A stretch of DNA of 64,000 nucleotides from Altererythrobacter sp. BO-6 (GCF_011047315.1 NZ_CP049259.1:1488001-1552000), one strand, 5' to 3'; numbered from the stretch's first letter, positions 34,207 through 42,725 are shown. Numbers and translations: made by a program. The notes: generated by a model not told the origin, from the sequence alone.

Positions 34207-35325
34207 GTGATCGAGATCGACCAAGCCAGGGCGGAAGATTGGCCGGCGATCGCGCGCTTCGTCGCGCGCTGCCATGGTGCGGAGGCGCCGTTCAAGGGCG
34301 AGGCGCGCTGGCGCTGGCAGTTGGAAGAGGCGCCGGGTGCGATCGCCGATGCCGCCCGCCCGCCAAGCTGGATCGCGCGCGCTGGCGATGGCGAGGTGGT
34401 GGGCCAGATCTCGCTCCAGCCGGGACGGGTGTGGCTCGATGGCGAGCCGGTCGAGATCGGCTGGATCGTCGATGTGATGGTCGATCCGCTCCATCGCGGC
34501 AACGGGCTGGGCCACCGCCTTTACCGCGCTATCCTCGATGCCGGCCATATCACCGTGACGCTGACCATGGCCCCGGCCACGCGCAGGATCGCGCAGCGAG
34601 CGGGTTGCGTCGAGCTACCCCCGGTGGCGCAGCTGCTGCGGGTGCAGCGGCTTTCAGGCACCACGCTGCGCCGCTGGGCGCGCCATTCGGCCGCGCAGGG
34701 CGGGCGCGGGCGCTGGATCGCCCCACCCCTGATCGCGCCGGTCGCCGCGCTTGCGGCGGGCGCGGCAACATTGGCGGCCCGGGTGGTGCAGGGCAACAGC
34801 CCCGATTGCACCGAAGCGCGTGAGGTACGGGAAATCGAGCGCGCCGACCCGGAGGATGTTGAGCGGCTGGGACGGCGGTTGCAGCATGCGGGCCTGGCAC
34901 ATGGCGAACGTTCGGCCAAATTCTGGCGCTGGCGGTTCGAGCAGGCGCCCGACCTTGCTTATTGTGTAGCGCGCTATCCGTCTGACGGTGCGGCACGCGC
35001 GCTTATAGCCTGGCGCAAGCCATTGCCCGAAGAATTGCCGGTAGGAACAATCGCGGCGGTGTTGGCCGACCCGGCAGACGGCGACGCACAGCGCATCGTG
35101 CTGGCGCATGCGCTGGCTGCGATGGAGCGGCTTGAAGCGGTAGTAGCGGGCGCGGCGCCGGGCGCGCAGTTCGACAACTATCGTGCTGCCGGCTTCCTGC
35201 CGGTCAAGTGGCACCGCCCGACCGTTTCCGCGCATGATGTGCGTTTGCTGGCTCGCTTCGCGCGCGCGCGCGAATGGCACCTGGACAAGGCCGATCACGA
35301 TTGGGACCAGGTGCATCCACGCTAG
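34207..35325 (+). CDS. GNAT-family acetyltransferase-like protein (double-domain)
   Basis: A 372-residue protein. The N-terminal half is a GNAT domain: RAEDWPAIARFVARCHG, then VEIGWIVDVMVDPLHRGNGL and GHRLYRAIL (the acetyl-CoA loop R/Q-x-x-G-x-G/A appears as HRGNGLG). The C-terminal half (about 205-345) has the look of a second, degenerate GNAT domain (FWRWRFEQAPDLAYCVARY, FDNYRAAGFLPVKWHRP). It starts at GTG 34207. It is convergent with the methyltransferase gene, stop codons overlapping by four bases (CTAG), and next to a glycosyltransferase-deacetylase operon, so modification of a surface sugar is possible (inference). Confidence 0.75.
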   Translation: MIEIDQARAEDWPAIARFVARCHGAEAPFKGEARWRWQLEEAPGAIADAARPPSWIARAGDGEVVGQISLQPGRVWLDGEPVEIGWIVDVMVDPLHRGNGLGHRLYRAILDAGHITVTLTMAPATRRIAQRAGCVELPPVAQLLRVQRLSGTTLRRWARHSAAQGGRGRWIAPPLIAPVAALAAGAATLAARVVQGNSPDCTEAREVREIERADPEDVERLGRRLQHAGLAHGERSAKFWRWRFEQAPDLAYCVARYPSDGAARALIAWRKPLPEELPVGTIAAVLADPADGDAQRIVLAHALAAMERLEAVVAGAAPGAQFDNYRAAGFLPVKWHRPTVSAHDVRLLARFARAREWHLDKADHDWDQVHPR

Positions 35326-35912
35326 CGCAGCGTGACGCCCGGCGCTCGCCAGACCCGGCAGTGCCAGAGCAATTTACCCGCCGTAATCGGCTCGAGCGCC
35401 TCCCAGCCGGGCCCGTCGAGCAAGCCTGCCAGCGGCGCAAACACAGTCACCAGCAGCTGGTCGCTGGCCGATTGCAGCTGAGAGAGGAGCAATGCCGGAT
35501 CTGCGGCGTAATACAGCACTTCGCAGGCGATCACGAGATCGAACCGCTCGCCAGGCAGCAGCAGGGCGAGCTGCTCGCCAGGTCCGGCGAGGAATCGCGC
35601 ACCGGGCAAGCGTTCGCGAGCGCGAGCAATGGCGCGGGGGCTGACATCGAGCCCGGTCAGCTCATGGCAGATCTCGCGCAAGTGCAGCGACTGCATGCCC
35701 TCGCCGCAGCCAAGCTCCAGCAAGCGGTTGGCCCGGCCATACCTCGCCTTAATGATCCGGTTTGTGACCATGAACCGGCGTTGTTCCAAACTGCCGTCGA
35801 GCTGCCAGGGATCCCGCATCCGATAGAGCGTATCGAGCCGGCCATAACGTCCGCTAAACTGCAATCCGCGCAACCAGAAGCGGCTCCAGAGGCGTTGCCA
35901 TAGGCCGATCAT
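35322..35912 (-). CDS. SAM-dependent methyltransferase (class I, NodS-like)
   Basis: A 196-residue class I methyltransferase. Motif I is LLELGCGEGMQSLHL (about 64-78), followed by LTGLDVSPRAIARARE with the ribose-binding Asp and FDLVIACEVLYY as motif IV. The fold and size, and its place with a deacetylase, resemble NodS-type enzymes acting on sugar derivatives (inference). The ATG overlaps the stop of the polysaccharide deacetylase (ATGA), so the two are coupled. It is the last gene of the glycosyltransferase-deacetylase-methyltransferase operon. Confidence 0.85.
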   Translation of the reverse strand: MIGLWQRLWSRFWLRGLQFSGRYGRLDTLYRMRDPWQLDGSLEQRRFMVTNRIIKARYGRANRLLELGCGEGMQSLHLREICHELTGLDVSPRAIARARERLPGARFLAGPGEQLALLLPGERFDLVIACEVLYYAADPALLLSQLQSASDQLLVTVFAPLAGLLDGPGWEALEPITAGKLLWHCRVWRAPGVTLR

Positions 35913-36583
35913 GCAATATGCCTGCGATGGAGCGTACCGAGCGTCTGGCGCAGGCGCTGCACCGGCGACCAGCGCCCCGCCAGCAGCGCTTCAAGTTCGG
36001 CCTGGGCCATGTCGCTACGCAGGCTGGTCCGGTTCCAGATCGGAGCAGCAGGATCGCTCAGCGCGCCGCCGTCACTCGTGTGGATGCGCGTAAAACCGCA
36101 TTGCCGCAGCCAGCCCAGTACACGGCGATCATAAGCGCCGAAAGGGATCGCAACCTCTTCCACCGGCGTGCCAACCGCAGAGGCGATCTCGGCGCGTGCG
36201 GCAATTGTCTCGTCGATCAACTGCGCCCTACTACAGCTCCGCCAGTCAATGTGACTGCGGCCATGCAGCCCCACAGTCATGCCAAGCTCGCGCAATTCGG
36301 CCAGGTCGTTCCGGCGCAGATAATGCAGTTGATCGAGGCGCCCTGCCAGCACGAAGAACCGCGCCGCAATGCCAAGTTCCGCAAGCCGCCGTGCAGCCAC
36401 GAGGTCGGAAGCATTGCCATCATCGAAGGTCCATTCGTAACGACCAATCTCGCCGCTCGCGGCGATACGCGACAGCAGTGCATCGAAAGCTTCGAACGAC
36501 AACCAATAAGGACGCTCATCCGCCTCCACCCCGTCATGCGGTTCTCCCAGCCCATGGAGGTTGAGCACGACCCTGCGCATCAC
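35909..36583 (-). CDS. Polysaccharide deacetylase (NodB-homology domain)
   Basis: A 224-residue carbohydrate esterase 4 protein. The catalytic base Asp and metal Asp lie in WTFDDGNASD (about 50-59) and the metal His pair in GLHGRSHIDW. FGAYDRRVL and TRIHTSDGG correspond to later family motifs. No signal peptide is present, so it may act on a cytoplasmic sugar-lipid intermediate. Its ATG overlaps the glycosyltransferase stop and its stop overlaps the methyltransferase ATG, both as ATGA. It removes N- or O-acetyl groups from a glycan; the substrate is not known. Confidence 0.88.
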   Translation of the reverse strand: MMRRVVLNLHGLGEPHDGVEADERPYWLSFEAFDALLSRIAASGEIGRYEWTFDDGNASDLVAARRLAELGIAARFFVLAGRLDQLHYLRRNDLAELRELGMTVGLHGRSHIDWRSCSRAQLIDETIAARAEIASAVGTPVEEVAIPFGAYDRRVLGWLRQCGFTRIHTSDGGALSDPAAPIWNRTSLRSDMAQAELEALLAGRWSPVQRLRQTLGTLHRRHIA

Positions 36584-37590
36584 CCGTCTGCCCCGAACGC
36601 CAGCCGCCGTGCTTCGGATGCGATCAGCTGGCGGACCGCATGGGGAGGGGTGAACTGCAGCACGCCAGCGAGCGTCGCATGTGCCTGTGCCAGATCACCA
36701 ACCGCCGCCAGCCGCACAGGATGCGCGAGCCCGCTCGCCAGTGCCAGCGGCTGCGCCAGCGGGTTCCAGCGCCGGACAAAGCGGATGCGGTTGCGGAAGC
36801 TGAAATAGGCCGCAAGCGGTGAAGATCGGCGTTCGATCGTGCCGGTGCCGATCGCGCTGCCGCCGACATGCCGCACTACCGCGCCAGGCACATAACGCAG
36901 CGGCAGACTGCCGCGGCGCAGCGCCCAGTCGACCTCTTCATAGAACAGGAAATACTCCTCTGGCAGCAGGCCGCAGGTCTCGACAAAGCGGCGCGAAGCG
37001 ACGCAATTGGCGCCGGTGAAATAATCGAGGGTGGCAGCATCCGGCGGCGGCGCCAGCGCCGCATCTGCACGGGCGTTGACCGAGACGCAGCGCCCGGTCA
37101 GCCGCGAAACGCGCCCGCCATCAGACTGGATCGTGCCGGGGCGCCCGGCAAAGACCGTGCGCCCGCCCATCAAAGCGAAATTACCATCGGCACCGGCGCG
37201 GGCATAGGCAAGCGCGGCCCCGGGGTTCACCTCGCAATCGGGGTTGAGCAGCCAGAACAGGGCAATCCCGGGGTCGGCGAGCAGCACCCGCAAGGCCATG
37301 TTGGTGCCGCGCGCGAAACCGCCGTTCACCGGCGCGCGGAGCAGCGTAAGCCATGCGGTGGTCATGCCCTCTGTCCCTTCGGCAAACTCGCCGTCGCCCA
37401 GGTGCTCCGCCGCCCAGGCACGGATCGCTTCGCAGGTCATGTCGGGACTGCAATTGTCCACCACCACCACTTTCAAGCGGACCCCCTGCGAGGCCCGCAG
37501 GCTGGCAAGGCAGCGTCCGATAAAACCGGCCGCGCAATAGGTCGTGATGGCAACGCCGATCGCTGGCTGGCTGGGTGTCATTGCCGGCAT
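36580..37590 (-). CDS. Glycosyltransferase family 2
   Basis: A 336-residue GT2 enzyme with the GT-A fold: IGVAITTYCAAGFIGRCLAS, VVVVDNCSPD, the DXD-like NPDCEVNPG, and the acceptor-site FLFYEEVDWALRR (ED-W motif). This is the WcaA/RfbN-like rhamnosyltransferase pattern. No membrane helix is predicted. I chose the ATG at 37590; a GTG 13 codons upstream and an ATG three codons downstream are alternatives, and none has a strong ribosome site. It begins an operon with a deacetylase and methyltransferase, probably making a modified surface oligosaccharide (inference). Confidence 0.85.
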   Translation of the reverse strand: MPAMTPSQPAIGVAITTYCAAGFIGRCLASLRASQGVRLKVVVVDNCSPDMTCEAIRAWAAEHLGDGEFAEGTEGMTTAWLTLLRAPVNGGFARGTNMALRVLLADPGIALFWLLNPDCEVNPGAALAYARAGADGNFALMGGRTVFAGRPGTIQSDGGRVSRLTGRCVSVNARADAALAPPPDAATLDYFTGANCVASRRFVETCGLLPEEYFLFYEEVDWALRRGSLPLRYVPGAVVRHVGGSAIGTGTIERRSSPLAAYFSFRNRIRFVRRWNPLAQPLALASGLAHPVRLAAVGDLAQAHATLAGVLQFTPPHAVRQLIASEARRLAFGADG

Positions 37591-37689
37591 ACTAGCCTGC
37601 ACACCGGCTGAATCCACTGCCCGGTGCACAGTTTTGCACGCGGTTCGGACCTCATCCGAGGCTGGTGATTCGCGCCACTTATCGTCCTG

Positions 37690-37726
37690 TTAACCTTTAT
37701 CTCCGTTTCAGCACCCCATGTTAACC
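37690..37726. promoter_or_regulatory. Two GTTAACC half-sites 31 nt apart (CtrA-like, tentative)
   Basis: TTAACC occurs at 37690 and 37721, each preceded by G, spaced 31 nt (about three turns). TTAACC is the stronger half of the alphaproteobacterial CtrA box (TTAA-N7-TTAA), but neither site has a second TTAA at the right distance. The diguanylate cyclase starts 77 nt downstream. Low-confidence suggestion. Confidence 0.25.
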
Positions 37727-37803
37727 ATTGTAATGCGCAGAAATGCTGGAAAAACGCAGGCTTAGGAGATGCTTAACGGGATTGCGGCTAACTTCTGCAG
37801 GCT

Positions 37804-39072
37804 ATGTCACGCGAACCCGCCTCGCACAGTTTCGCCTTGCGCGAAGAGCTCGACGCCGCCCTTGCGCGCCGCATCGGCTATCATGCGTGGTCGGCCGATC
37901 TGAAGCAGGCGCTCGCCCATCACCAGCGCCGCGATGAAGCCGTGCTGCTGCGGTTCCAGCTGCTGATCGGGCTGGGCATCAGCGCCATGTCGCTGTTCTG
38001 GGATATTGTGGCAGTGCCGCAAAAAGTGGATCTCGCGGTCGGCTGGCGATTGCTCACGATTGTGCCGCTGACACTGATCGGGCTGTTCGTCCTGCGGGCG
38101 CAAGACGCAGCCAAGATCAAGCTTGTCATTTCGCTGTCCCTCATTTCCATGGGGATGCTGGCGATGCACCTGGCCAGCTTCGGCTCGACAGAGATCATGG
38201 CGCGCTATTCCATGGCGACCAGTTTCATCCTCGCCCTGGCCTGCCTGGCCTTGCCGTTCACGCCGCAGGAACTGGCGCGGTTCGCCTTGTGGTACGGGCT
38301 TGCGACCGTATTCGCGGCACTCTGGCCGCATGCCATGCCGGCCAGCGAGTTGTCGCTCTATGTCGTATTCACGGCGCTTCTGGGCGTTCCCGCCTGGGCA
38401 ATCGCGCGGCGCCACTGGAACCTGCGCGCCCGCGCCTTCCTGCTGGACCTGCGCGATGACTTCAACCGTGAAGAGCTGGAAAAGAACAACGAGCTGCTGC
38501 GGCAATTGTCCGAACAGGATCCGCTCACCGGCATGCCCAATCGTCGCCAGTTCGAACGGGTCGTGACCGAGCGGATGGAGGCCTTGCCGGCCAAGCGGGC
38601 CGCATCGCACAATATTGCCGTGATGATGATCGATCTGGATCACTTCAAGGCCTTCAACGACCGGCACGGCCACCAGGCTGGCGATCGCTGCCTGATGCTG
38701 GCAGCCGCGCAATTGCAGGCCGTCTTCCCTCACGACTACGGCGTGCTGGCGCGCTATGGCGGCGAGGAATTCATTGCCGCCATGCGCGAACGGCGCCCGG
38801 GCCAGGCTGCCGCGCTGGCAGAGGAAATGCGCAAGGCGATCGCCGAAATGCTGGTGCCGGTACGCGACGAGGCGCAACCGCTGATCACGACCAGCATCGG
38901 GCTGGCACTCGCCCCGGCAGATTCCAATCTCGACCTCGAAGACCTGATCGAAATGGCCGATGTCGCGCTTTACAGCGCGAAGCGCGCGGGCCGCAACCGG
39001 CTCGAAATCGTGATCGCTGACGGCGCGTCAGAACAAGGCAGGGCAAGAACGGGCGAACGCCGCCGGGCGTGA
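37804..39072 (+). CDS. Membrane-bound diguanylate cyclase (GGDEF)
   Basis: A 422-residue protein with a hydrophobic N-terminal half of about six helices (for example LLIGLGISAMSLFWDIV, LTIVPLTLIGLFVL, FILALACLALPF) and a C-terminal GGDEF domain (about 245-405). The signature is RYGGEEFIAAM, with DPLTGMPNRRQFE at the domain start and MIDLDHFKAFND for metal binding, so it should make cyclic-di-GMP. The RxxD inhibitory site normally five residues before the GG is absent (FPHDYGVLARYGGEEF). It acts at the inner membrane; the membrane half may sense a signal. Confidence 0.9.
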   Translation: MSREPASHSFALREELDAALARRIGYHAWSADLKQALAHHQRRDEAVLLRFQLLIGLGISAMSLFWDIVAVPQKVDLAVGWRLLTIVPLTLIGLFVLRAQDAAKIKLVISLSLISMGMLAMHLASFGSTEIMARYSMATSFILALACLALPFTPQELARFALWYGLATVFAALWPHAMPASELSLYVVFTALLGVPAWAIARRHWNLRARAFLLDLRDDFNREELEKNNELLRQLSEQDPLTGMPNRRQFERVVTERMEALPAKRAASHNIAVMMIDLDHFKAFNDRHGHQAGDRCLMLAAAQLQAVFPHDYGVLARYGGEEFIAAMRERRPGQAAALAEEMRKAIAEMLVPVRDEAQPLITTSIGLALAPADSNLDLEDLIEMADVALYSAKRAGRNRLEIVIADGASEQGRARTGERRRA

Positions 39073-39082
39073 TCGCTACCCG

Positions 39083-39373
39083 TCAGCCGGAGCGCTTCTT
39101 CGAGCTGAACCAACTGCCCCCGCCCAGCACGGTGATCCCCAGGAAGAAGCCGAAATCATACCAGCCGCCGGTGTTGGGCACGGCATAGACCGCGATATCG
39201 GGATCGAACAGCGATCCGATGAATGACCACGGAAAGATGAAGCCGTGCCACAGACCCCACCAGAAGCCGGGCGAGCCCGCCTCTTTGGCGACCCCGGCAT
39301 CGATCTGCGACGCACAGGCTGACAGCAGGACAACCAGCGCCGCAGCAGTGGCGATGCGCAGGGGCCGGGTCAT
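39083..39373 (-). CDS. Small lipoprotein of unknown function
   Basis: A 96-residue protein with a lipoprotein signal ending in VVLLSACAS (lipobox LSAC). The rest is aromatic and hydrophobic (FWWGLWHGFIFPWSFIGSLF, YDFGFFLGITVLGGG), with a basic C-terminus. Proteins of this size and pattern (W-H-G-F-I-x-P) occur in several proteobacteria as uncharacterised lipoproteins. The ATG overlaps the stop of the small membrane gene upstream (ATGA), so the two are coupled. Confidence 0.72.
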   Translation of the reverse strand: MTRPLRIATAAALVVLLSACASQIDAGVAKEAGSPGFWWGLWHGFIFPWSFIGSLFDPDIAVYAVPNTGGWYDFGFFLGITVLGGGSWFSSKKRSG

Positions 39374-39585
39374 GCCGCCACTCCCAGATTGCCGGGGATC
39401 AGCACCAGGATGATGAACCACACGAGCGGGATGAACAATACGCCCAGCCAGATGTGGAGCCGCCCCAGCACTGCCCCGCGATTTCCGCCCGCGCCGCGCG
39501 CCAGCCGCCAGCCATTGGCCGATACCGCCAGCGCCAGCAGTGTGCCGATTATGCCGATCAGAGTGGGGTTGAGTGCATCCATCAC
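39370..39585 (-). CDS. Small membrane protein (two helices)
   Basis: A 71-residue protein with two hydrophobic segments (LIGIIGTLLALAVSANGW and LGVLFIPLVWFIILVLIPG). ATG codons at 39585 and 39582 are both possible starts. Its stop overlaps the lipoprotein start codon (ATGA). Function is not recognised; the two genes appear to form a small membrane unit. Confidence 0.65.
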   Translation of the reverse strand: MMDALNPTLIGIIGTLLALAVSANGWRLARGAGGNRGAVLGRLHIWLGVLFIPLVWFIILVLIPGNLGVAA

Positions 39586-39759
39586 CGCCGATCCTATTCA
39601 TCGGCCGTCGCGGACACAAGAGAGCCACGACTCTTCGCCCGATCCGTGCCGCGTCGCAGCCAGACCCCACGAGGCGTTGCCGAGACGGGACGAAGCGAGG
39701 ATCGAACGCGCCACCCACCCGTTAGTCTAGTGTAAGCAATTACAAAGAAAGGATATTTT

Positions 39760-40002
39760 ATGTTTGAGAAGCTACGCATCAAGGAACATATGGAAGTTGC
39801 CGACGCCGAAGGTCGCCATGTTGGCACCGTTGACGGCGTGAAGGATGAAACCATCAAGCTGACCAAATCGGACAGTATGGACGGCAAGCATCACGTGCTG
39901 TCGCTCAATGATGTCGACCGGATCGATGACAACCGCGTCTATCTGAAGGAAGACGCAAAGATCCCGATCGGTCTGGGCAACAAGGCGTCGCTCGCGATCT
40001 GA
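39760..40002 (+). CDS. DUF2171-family small protein
   Basis: An 80-residue protein matching DUF2171, a PRC-barrel-like family frequent in sphingomonads and their relatives: IKEHMEVADAEGRHVGTVDG, KDETIKLTKSDS, HHVLSLNDVDRI then NRVYLKEDA. A strong ribosome site (AAAGGA, eight bases before the ATG) suggests good expression. An upstream AT-rich stretch (TGTAAGCAATTAC) may be part of the promoter. A hairpin with T-run follows at 40048. The role is unknown; stress-related expression is often suggested for such proteins but is not shown here. Confidence 0.85.
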   Translation: MFEKLRIKEHMEVADAEGRHVGTVDGVKDETIKLTKSDSMDGKHHVLSLNDVDRIDDNRVYLKEDAKIPIGLGNKASLAI

Positions 40003-40047
40003 CCGACGTCCGACGTATAGCGGGCCGCCACTGACGGCCTGACGCAG

Positions 40048-40097
40048 AAACCCCGGCTTTCGCCAGTTCCCATGGGATAAAGCGAAACCGGGGTTTT
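40048..40097 (+). terminator. Rho-independent terminator of the DUF2171 gene
   Basis: AAACCCCGGCTTTCGC pairs with GCGAAACCGGGGTTT (one central mismatch), followed by TTTT and T-rich sequence on the + strand, 46 nt after the DUF2171 stop. Confidence 0.85.
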
Positions 40098-40127
40098 GGT
40101 TAGATAATGGAACTTATTTGGCAAATT

Positions 40128-40484
40128 TTACCAAGGAGAATTTACTGCAATCGGTGGGACGTTTGGAAACGCCTCTCCGACCAAAGGCCGCCAAGTATCC
40201 GCCAGATATCTTTCGACGCCATCTCGATATACTTGGTCCACCGAAGCCCAAGTCACGTATAGTGATTTCGAAGCATAAGCTTGGATCGCTGCATCAGATC
40301 TATGAGCTTGCAACCGATCGGCAACCAGTCCTTGCCCGACACGTACGACTTCGCTCGGATTTCCTCCATGCCAGATTACATAGACACCAGCAGTGGCGAT
40401 TTGGCTGAGGTTGACCCTATTTAGTGAGCACCAACTGCCGCCCACGCATTTCATCCACGTCAAATTCATTGTGCAATCTCTCAT
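40128..40484 (-). CDS. GIY-YIG-like small protein
   Basis: A 118-residue protein with the opening of a GIY-YIG nuclease fold: GVYVIWHGG and VVRVGQGLVADRLQAH, i.e. G-V-Y followed by V-G-Q with the Arg of the helix (DRLQAHR). Later, GVERYLADTWRPLVG supplies the position of the catalytic Glu and DTWRPLVGEAFPNVPP ends the domain. Similar small proteins are uncharacterised; nuclease activity is not established. Composition is lower in GC than the flanking genes, and it lies alone between two terminators. The start codon could also be an internal ATG (MNLTWMKCV, five residues later). Confidence 0.6.
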   Translation of the reverse strand: MRDCTMNLTWMKCVGGSWCSLNRVNLSQIATAGVYVIWHGGNPSEVVRVGQGLVADRLQAHRSDAAIQAYASKSLYVTWASVDQVYRDGVERYLADTWRPLVGEAFPNVPPIAVNSPW

Positions 40485-40565
40485 CTAACGTGAGGGATTG
40501 ACTGAACCACACTGTTCACACATTGTGGCTTTGCAACGACAGCCATCCCTCGGGTTGGTAGGTCA

Positions 40566-40599
40566 GAGGCCCGGTCCAGCTCCAACTGGTCCGGGCCTC
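40566..40599. terminator. Strong hairpin downstream of nrdA
   Basis: Arms GAGGCCCGGTCCAG and CTGGTCCGGGCCTC form a 14-bp stem with one T-T mismatch and a 6-nt loop, 48 nt past the nrdA stop. The T-run (AGCTTTTT) is on the + strand side, so the U-tract fits + strand transcription, while on the minus strand (nrdA) the hairpin has no U-tract. Confidence 0.65.
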
Positions 40600-40646
40600 A
40601 GCTTTTTCCGGCTATGTCTTCCGGAAACTCGATTAACTTCCCTTTC

Positions 40647-42725
40647 TCACTGGCAGGCGAGGCATTCCTCGTAATCGGTCTGGTCGCCCGCGCTCAGCTC
40701 AATCTTGGGCGCATCGGCGGTGTTGTCCGCTTCCACCCCGCCAGCGAAACCGGCGCGCTGCACCGACTTCGAGCGCAGGTAATAGAGCGACTTGATGCCC
40801 TTCTCCCACGCCTGGAAGTGCAGCATCATCAGGTCCCACTTGTCGACATCGGCCGGGATGAACAGGTTCAGGCTCTGCGCCTGGTCGATATAGGGCGCAC
40901 GGTCGGCGGCAAATTCGAGCAGCCAGCGCTGGTCGATCTCGAAGCTGGTCTTGAACACGGCCTTTTCCTCCGCGCTCAGGAAATCCAGGTGCTGGACCGA
41001 GCCGCCCTTCTCCAGGATCGAGTTCCACACCTGGGTTGAATCCTTGCTCTTTTCGCGCAGGAGTTTTTCCAGATACGGGTTCTTGACGATGAAGCTGCCC
41101 GACAGCGTCTTGTGGGTGTAGATATTGGCCGGGATCGGCTCGATGCAGGCGCTGGTGCCGCCGCAGATGATGCTGATCGACGCGGTCGGCGCGATCGCCA
41201 TCTTGCAGCTGAAGCGTTCCATCACGCCCATCTCTTCCGCATCGGGGCAGGCGCCGCGTTCCTGCGCCAGCAGCATCGAGGCTTCCGAGGCCTTGGCCTG
41301 GATGTGCTTGAACATCTTCAGGTTCCACACCTTGGCCATCGGGCTTTCAAAGCCGATCTGCTTCATCTGCAGGAAGGAGTGGAAACCCATGACGCCAAGG
41401 CCGACCGAACGCTCGCGGCTGGCGGAATATTTCGCGCGGGCCATTTCGTCAGGCGCGCGGTCGATATAATCCTGCAGCACATTGTCGAGGAAGCGCATCA
41501 CATCCTCGATGAAGCGCTTGTCACCTGCCCACTCTTCCCACTTCTCAAGGTTGAGCGAGGAGAGGCAGCACACTGCGGTGCGATCATTGCCGAGATGGTC
41601 AACGCCGGTCGGCAGGGTGATTTCCGAGCACAGGTTCGAAGTCGAAACCTTGAGCCCCAGGTCGCGGTGATGCTTGGGCATCATCCGGTTCACCGTGTCG
41701 GAGAAGACGATATAGGGCTCGCCCGTGGCCAGCCGGGTTTCGACCAGCTTCTGGAACAGGCTGCGCGCATCGACCTTGCCGCGCACGCTGCCGTCGCGCG
41801 GGCTCGTGAGCTCGAACTCGCTGCCATTGCGCACCGCTTCCATGAATGCATCGGTCACCAGCACGCCGTGATGCAGGTTCAGCGCCTTGCGGTTGAAATC
41901 CCCCGACGGCTTGCGGATCTCGAGGAACTCCTCGATCTCAGGGTGCGAAATGTCGATGTAGCAGGCGGCCGAGCCGCGCCGCAGCGAGCCTTGGCTGATC
42001 GCCAGCGTGAGCGAATCCATCACGCGCACGAAGGGGATGATGCCGCTGGTCTTGCCGTTGAGGCCAACCGGCTCGCCGATCCCGCGGACATTGCCCCAAT
42101 AGGTGCCGATCCCGCCGCCCTTCGATGCGAGCCAGACGTTCTCGTTCCAGGTGCCGACGATCCCGTCCAGGCTGTCCGAAACCGAGTTCAGATAGCAGCT
42201 GATCGGCAGGCCGCGATTGGTGCCGCCGTTCGACAGCACCGGCGTTGCCGGCATGAACCAAAGGTTCGAGATATAATCATAGAGGCGCTGGGCATGCTCC
42301 TGATCGTCGGCATAGGCATCGGCCACGCGCGCGAACAGGTCCTGGTAGTTTTCACCCGGCAGCAGATAGCGGTCGGTCAGCGTTTCCTTGCCGAATTCGG
42401 TCAGGTTCGCGTCGCGCGCCTCGTCAGTGACGATCGTGAAGCGGCGGTCATTGACCTTCTTGCTGTCATCCTTGGGAGCGGCGGCAGCCTGCGCCGCCTG
42501 ACTCAGGGCTTCGGCCATGGCTTCGCCAGCCTTTGCCGCGACCAGTGCATCCGAACCCTTGTCTTCTGCTTCCATTGCCATTGCCTTGGCCTTGCCTTTG
42601 TTGCCGCCCTTGTTGCCGGTTGGCGTTTCCTTCGCCGCTGTCGGCCTGGTTTCCGTTTCGACGCTTGCGTCCACGCCTTGATCCAAACCCATTGCCGCCT
42701 CGTCGCCAGTCCTGAAATCCATCAT
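40647..42725 (-). CDS. nrdA: Class Ia ribonucleotide reductase, alpha subunit
   Basis: A 692-residue R1 protein. Catalytic features: LPISCYLNSV (first redox Cys), STSNLCSEITLP (thiyl-radical Cys with Asn and Glu), AVCCLSSLNL (second redox Cys), IAPTASISII, LYYLRSKS (radical-transfer tyrosines) and the C-terminal ECLACQ pair for thioredoxin or glutaredoxin. The first 90 residues are Ala/Lys-rich low-complexity sequence (for example GGNKGKAKAMAMEAEDKG) and not the ATP-cone seen in E. coli NrdA; core homology starts around RRFTIVTDEA. It reduces ribonucleotides with NrdB. Candidate NrdR boxes lie about 220-270 nt upstream. Confidence 0.95.
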   Translation of the reverse strand: MMDFRTGDEAAMGLDQGVDASVETETRPTAAKETPTGNKGGNKGKAKAMAMEAEDKGSDALVAAKAGEAMAEALSQAAQAAAAPKDDSKKVNDRRFTIVTDEARDANLTEFGKETLTDRYLLPGENYQDLFARVADAYADDQEHAQRLYDYISNLWFMPATPVLSNGGTNRGLPISCYLNSVSDSLDGIVGTWNENVWLASKGGGIGTYWGNVRGIGEPVGLNGKTSGIIPFVRVMDSLTLAISQGSLRRGSAACYIDISHPEIEEFLEIRKPSGDFNRKALNLHHGVLVTDAFMEAVRNGSEFELTSPRDGSVRGKVDARSLFQKLVETRLATGEPYIVFSDTVNRMMPKHHRDLGLKVSTSNLCSEITLPTGVDHLGNDRTAVCCLSSLNLEKWEEWAGDKRFIEDVMRFLDNVLQDYIDRAPDEMARAKYSASRERSVGLGVMGFHSFLQMKQIGFESPMAKVWNLKMFKHIQAKASEASMLLAQERGACPDAEEMGVMERFSCKMAIAPTASISIICGGTSACIEPIPANIYTHKTLSGSFIVKNPYLEKLLREKSKDSTQVWNSILEKGGSVQHLDFLSAEEKAVFKTSFEIDQRWLLEFAADRAPYIDQAQSLNLFIPADVDKWDLMMLHFQAWEKGIKSLYYLRSKSVQRAGFAGGVEADNTADAPKIELSAGDQTDYEECLACQ

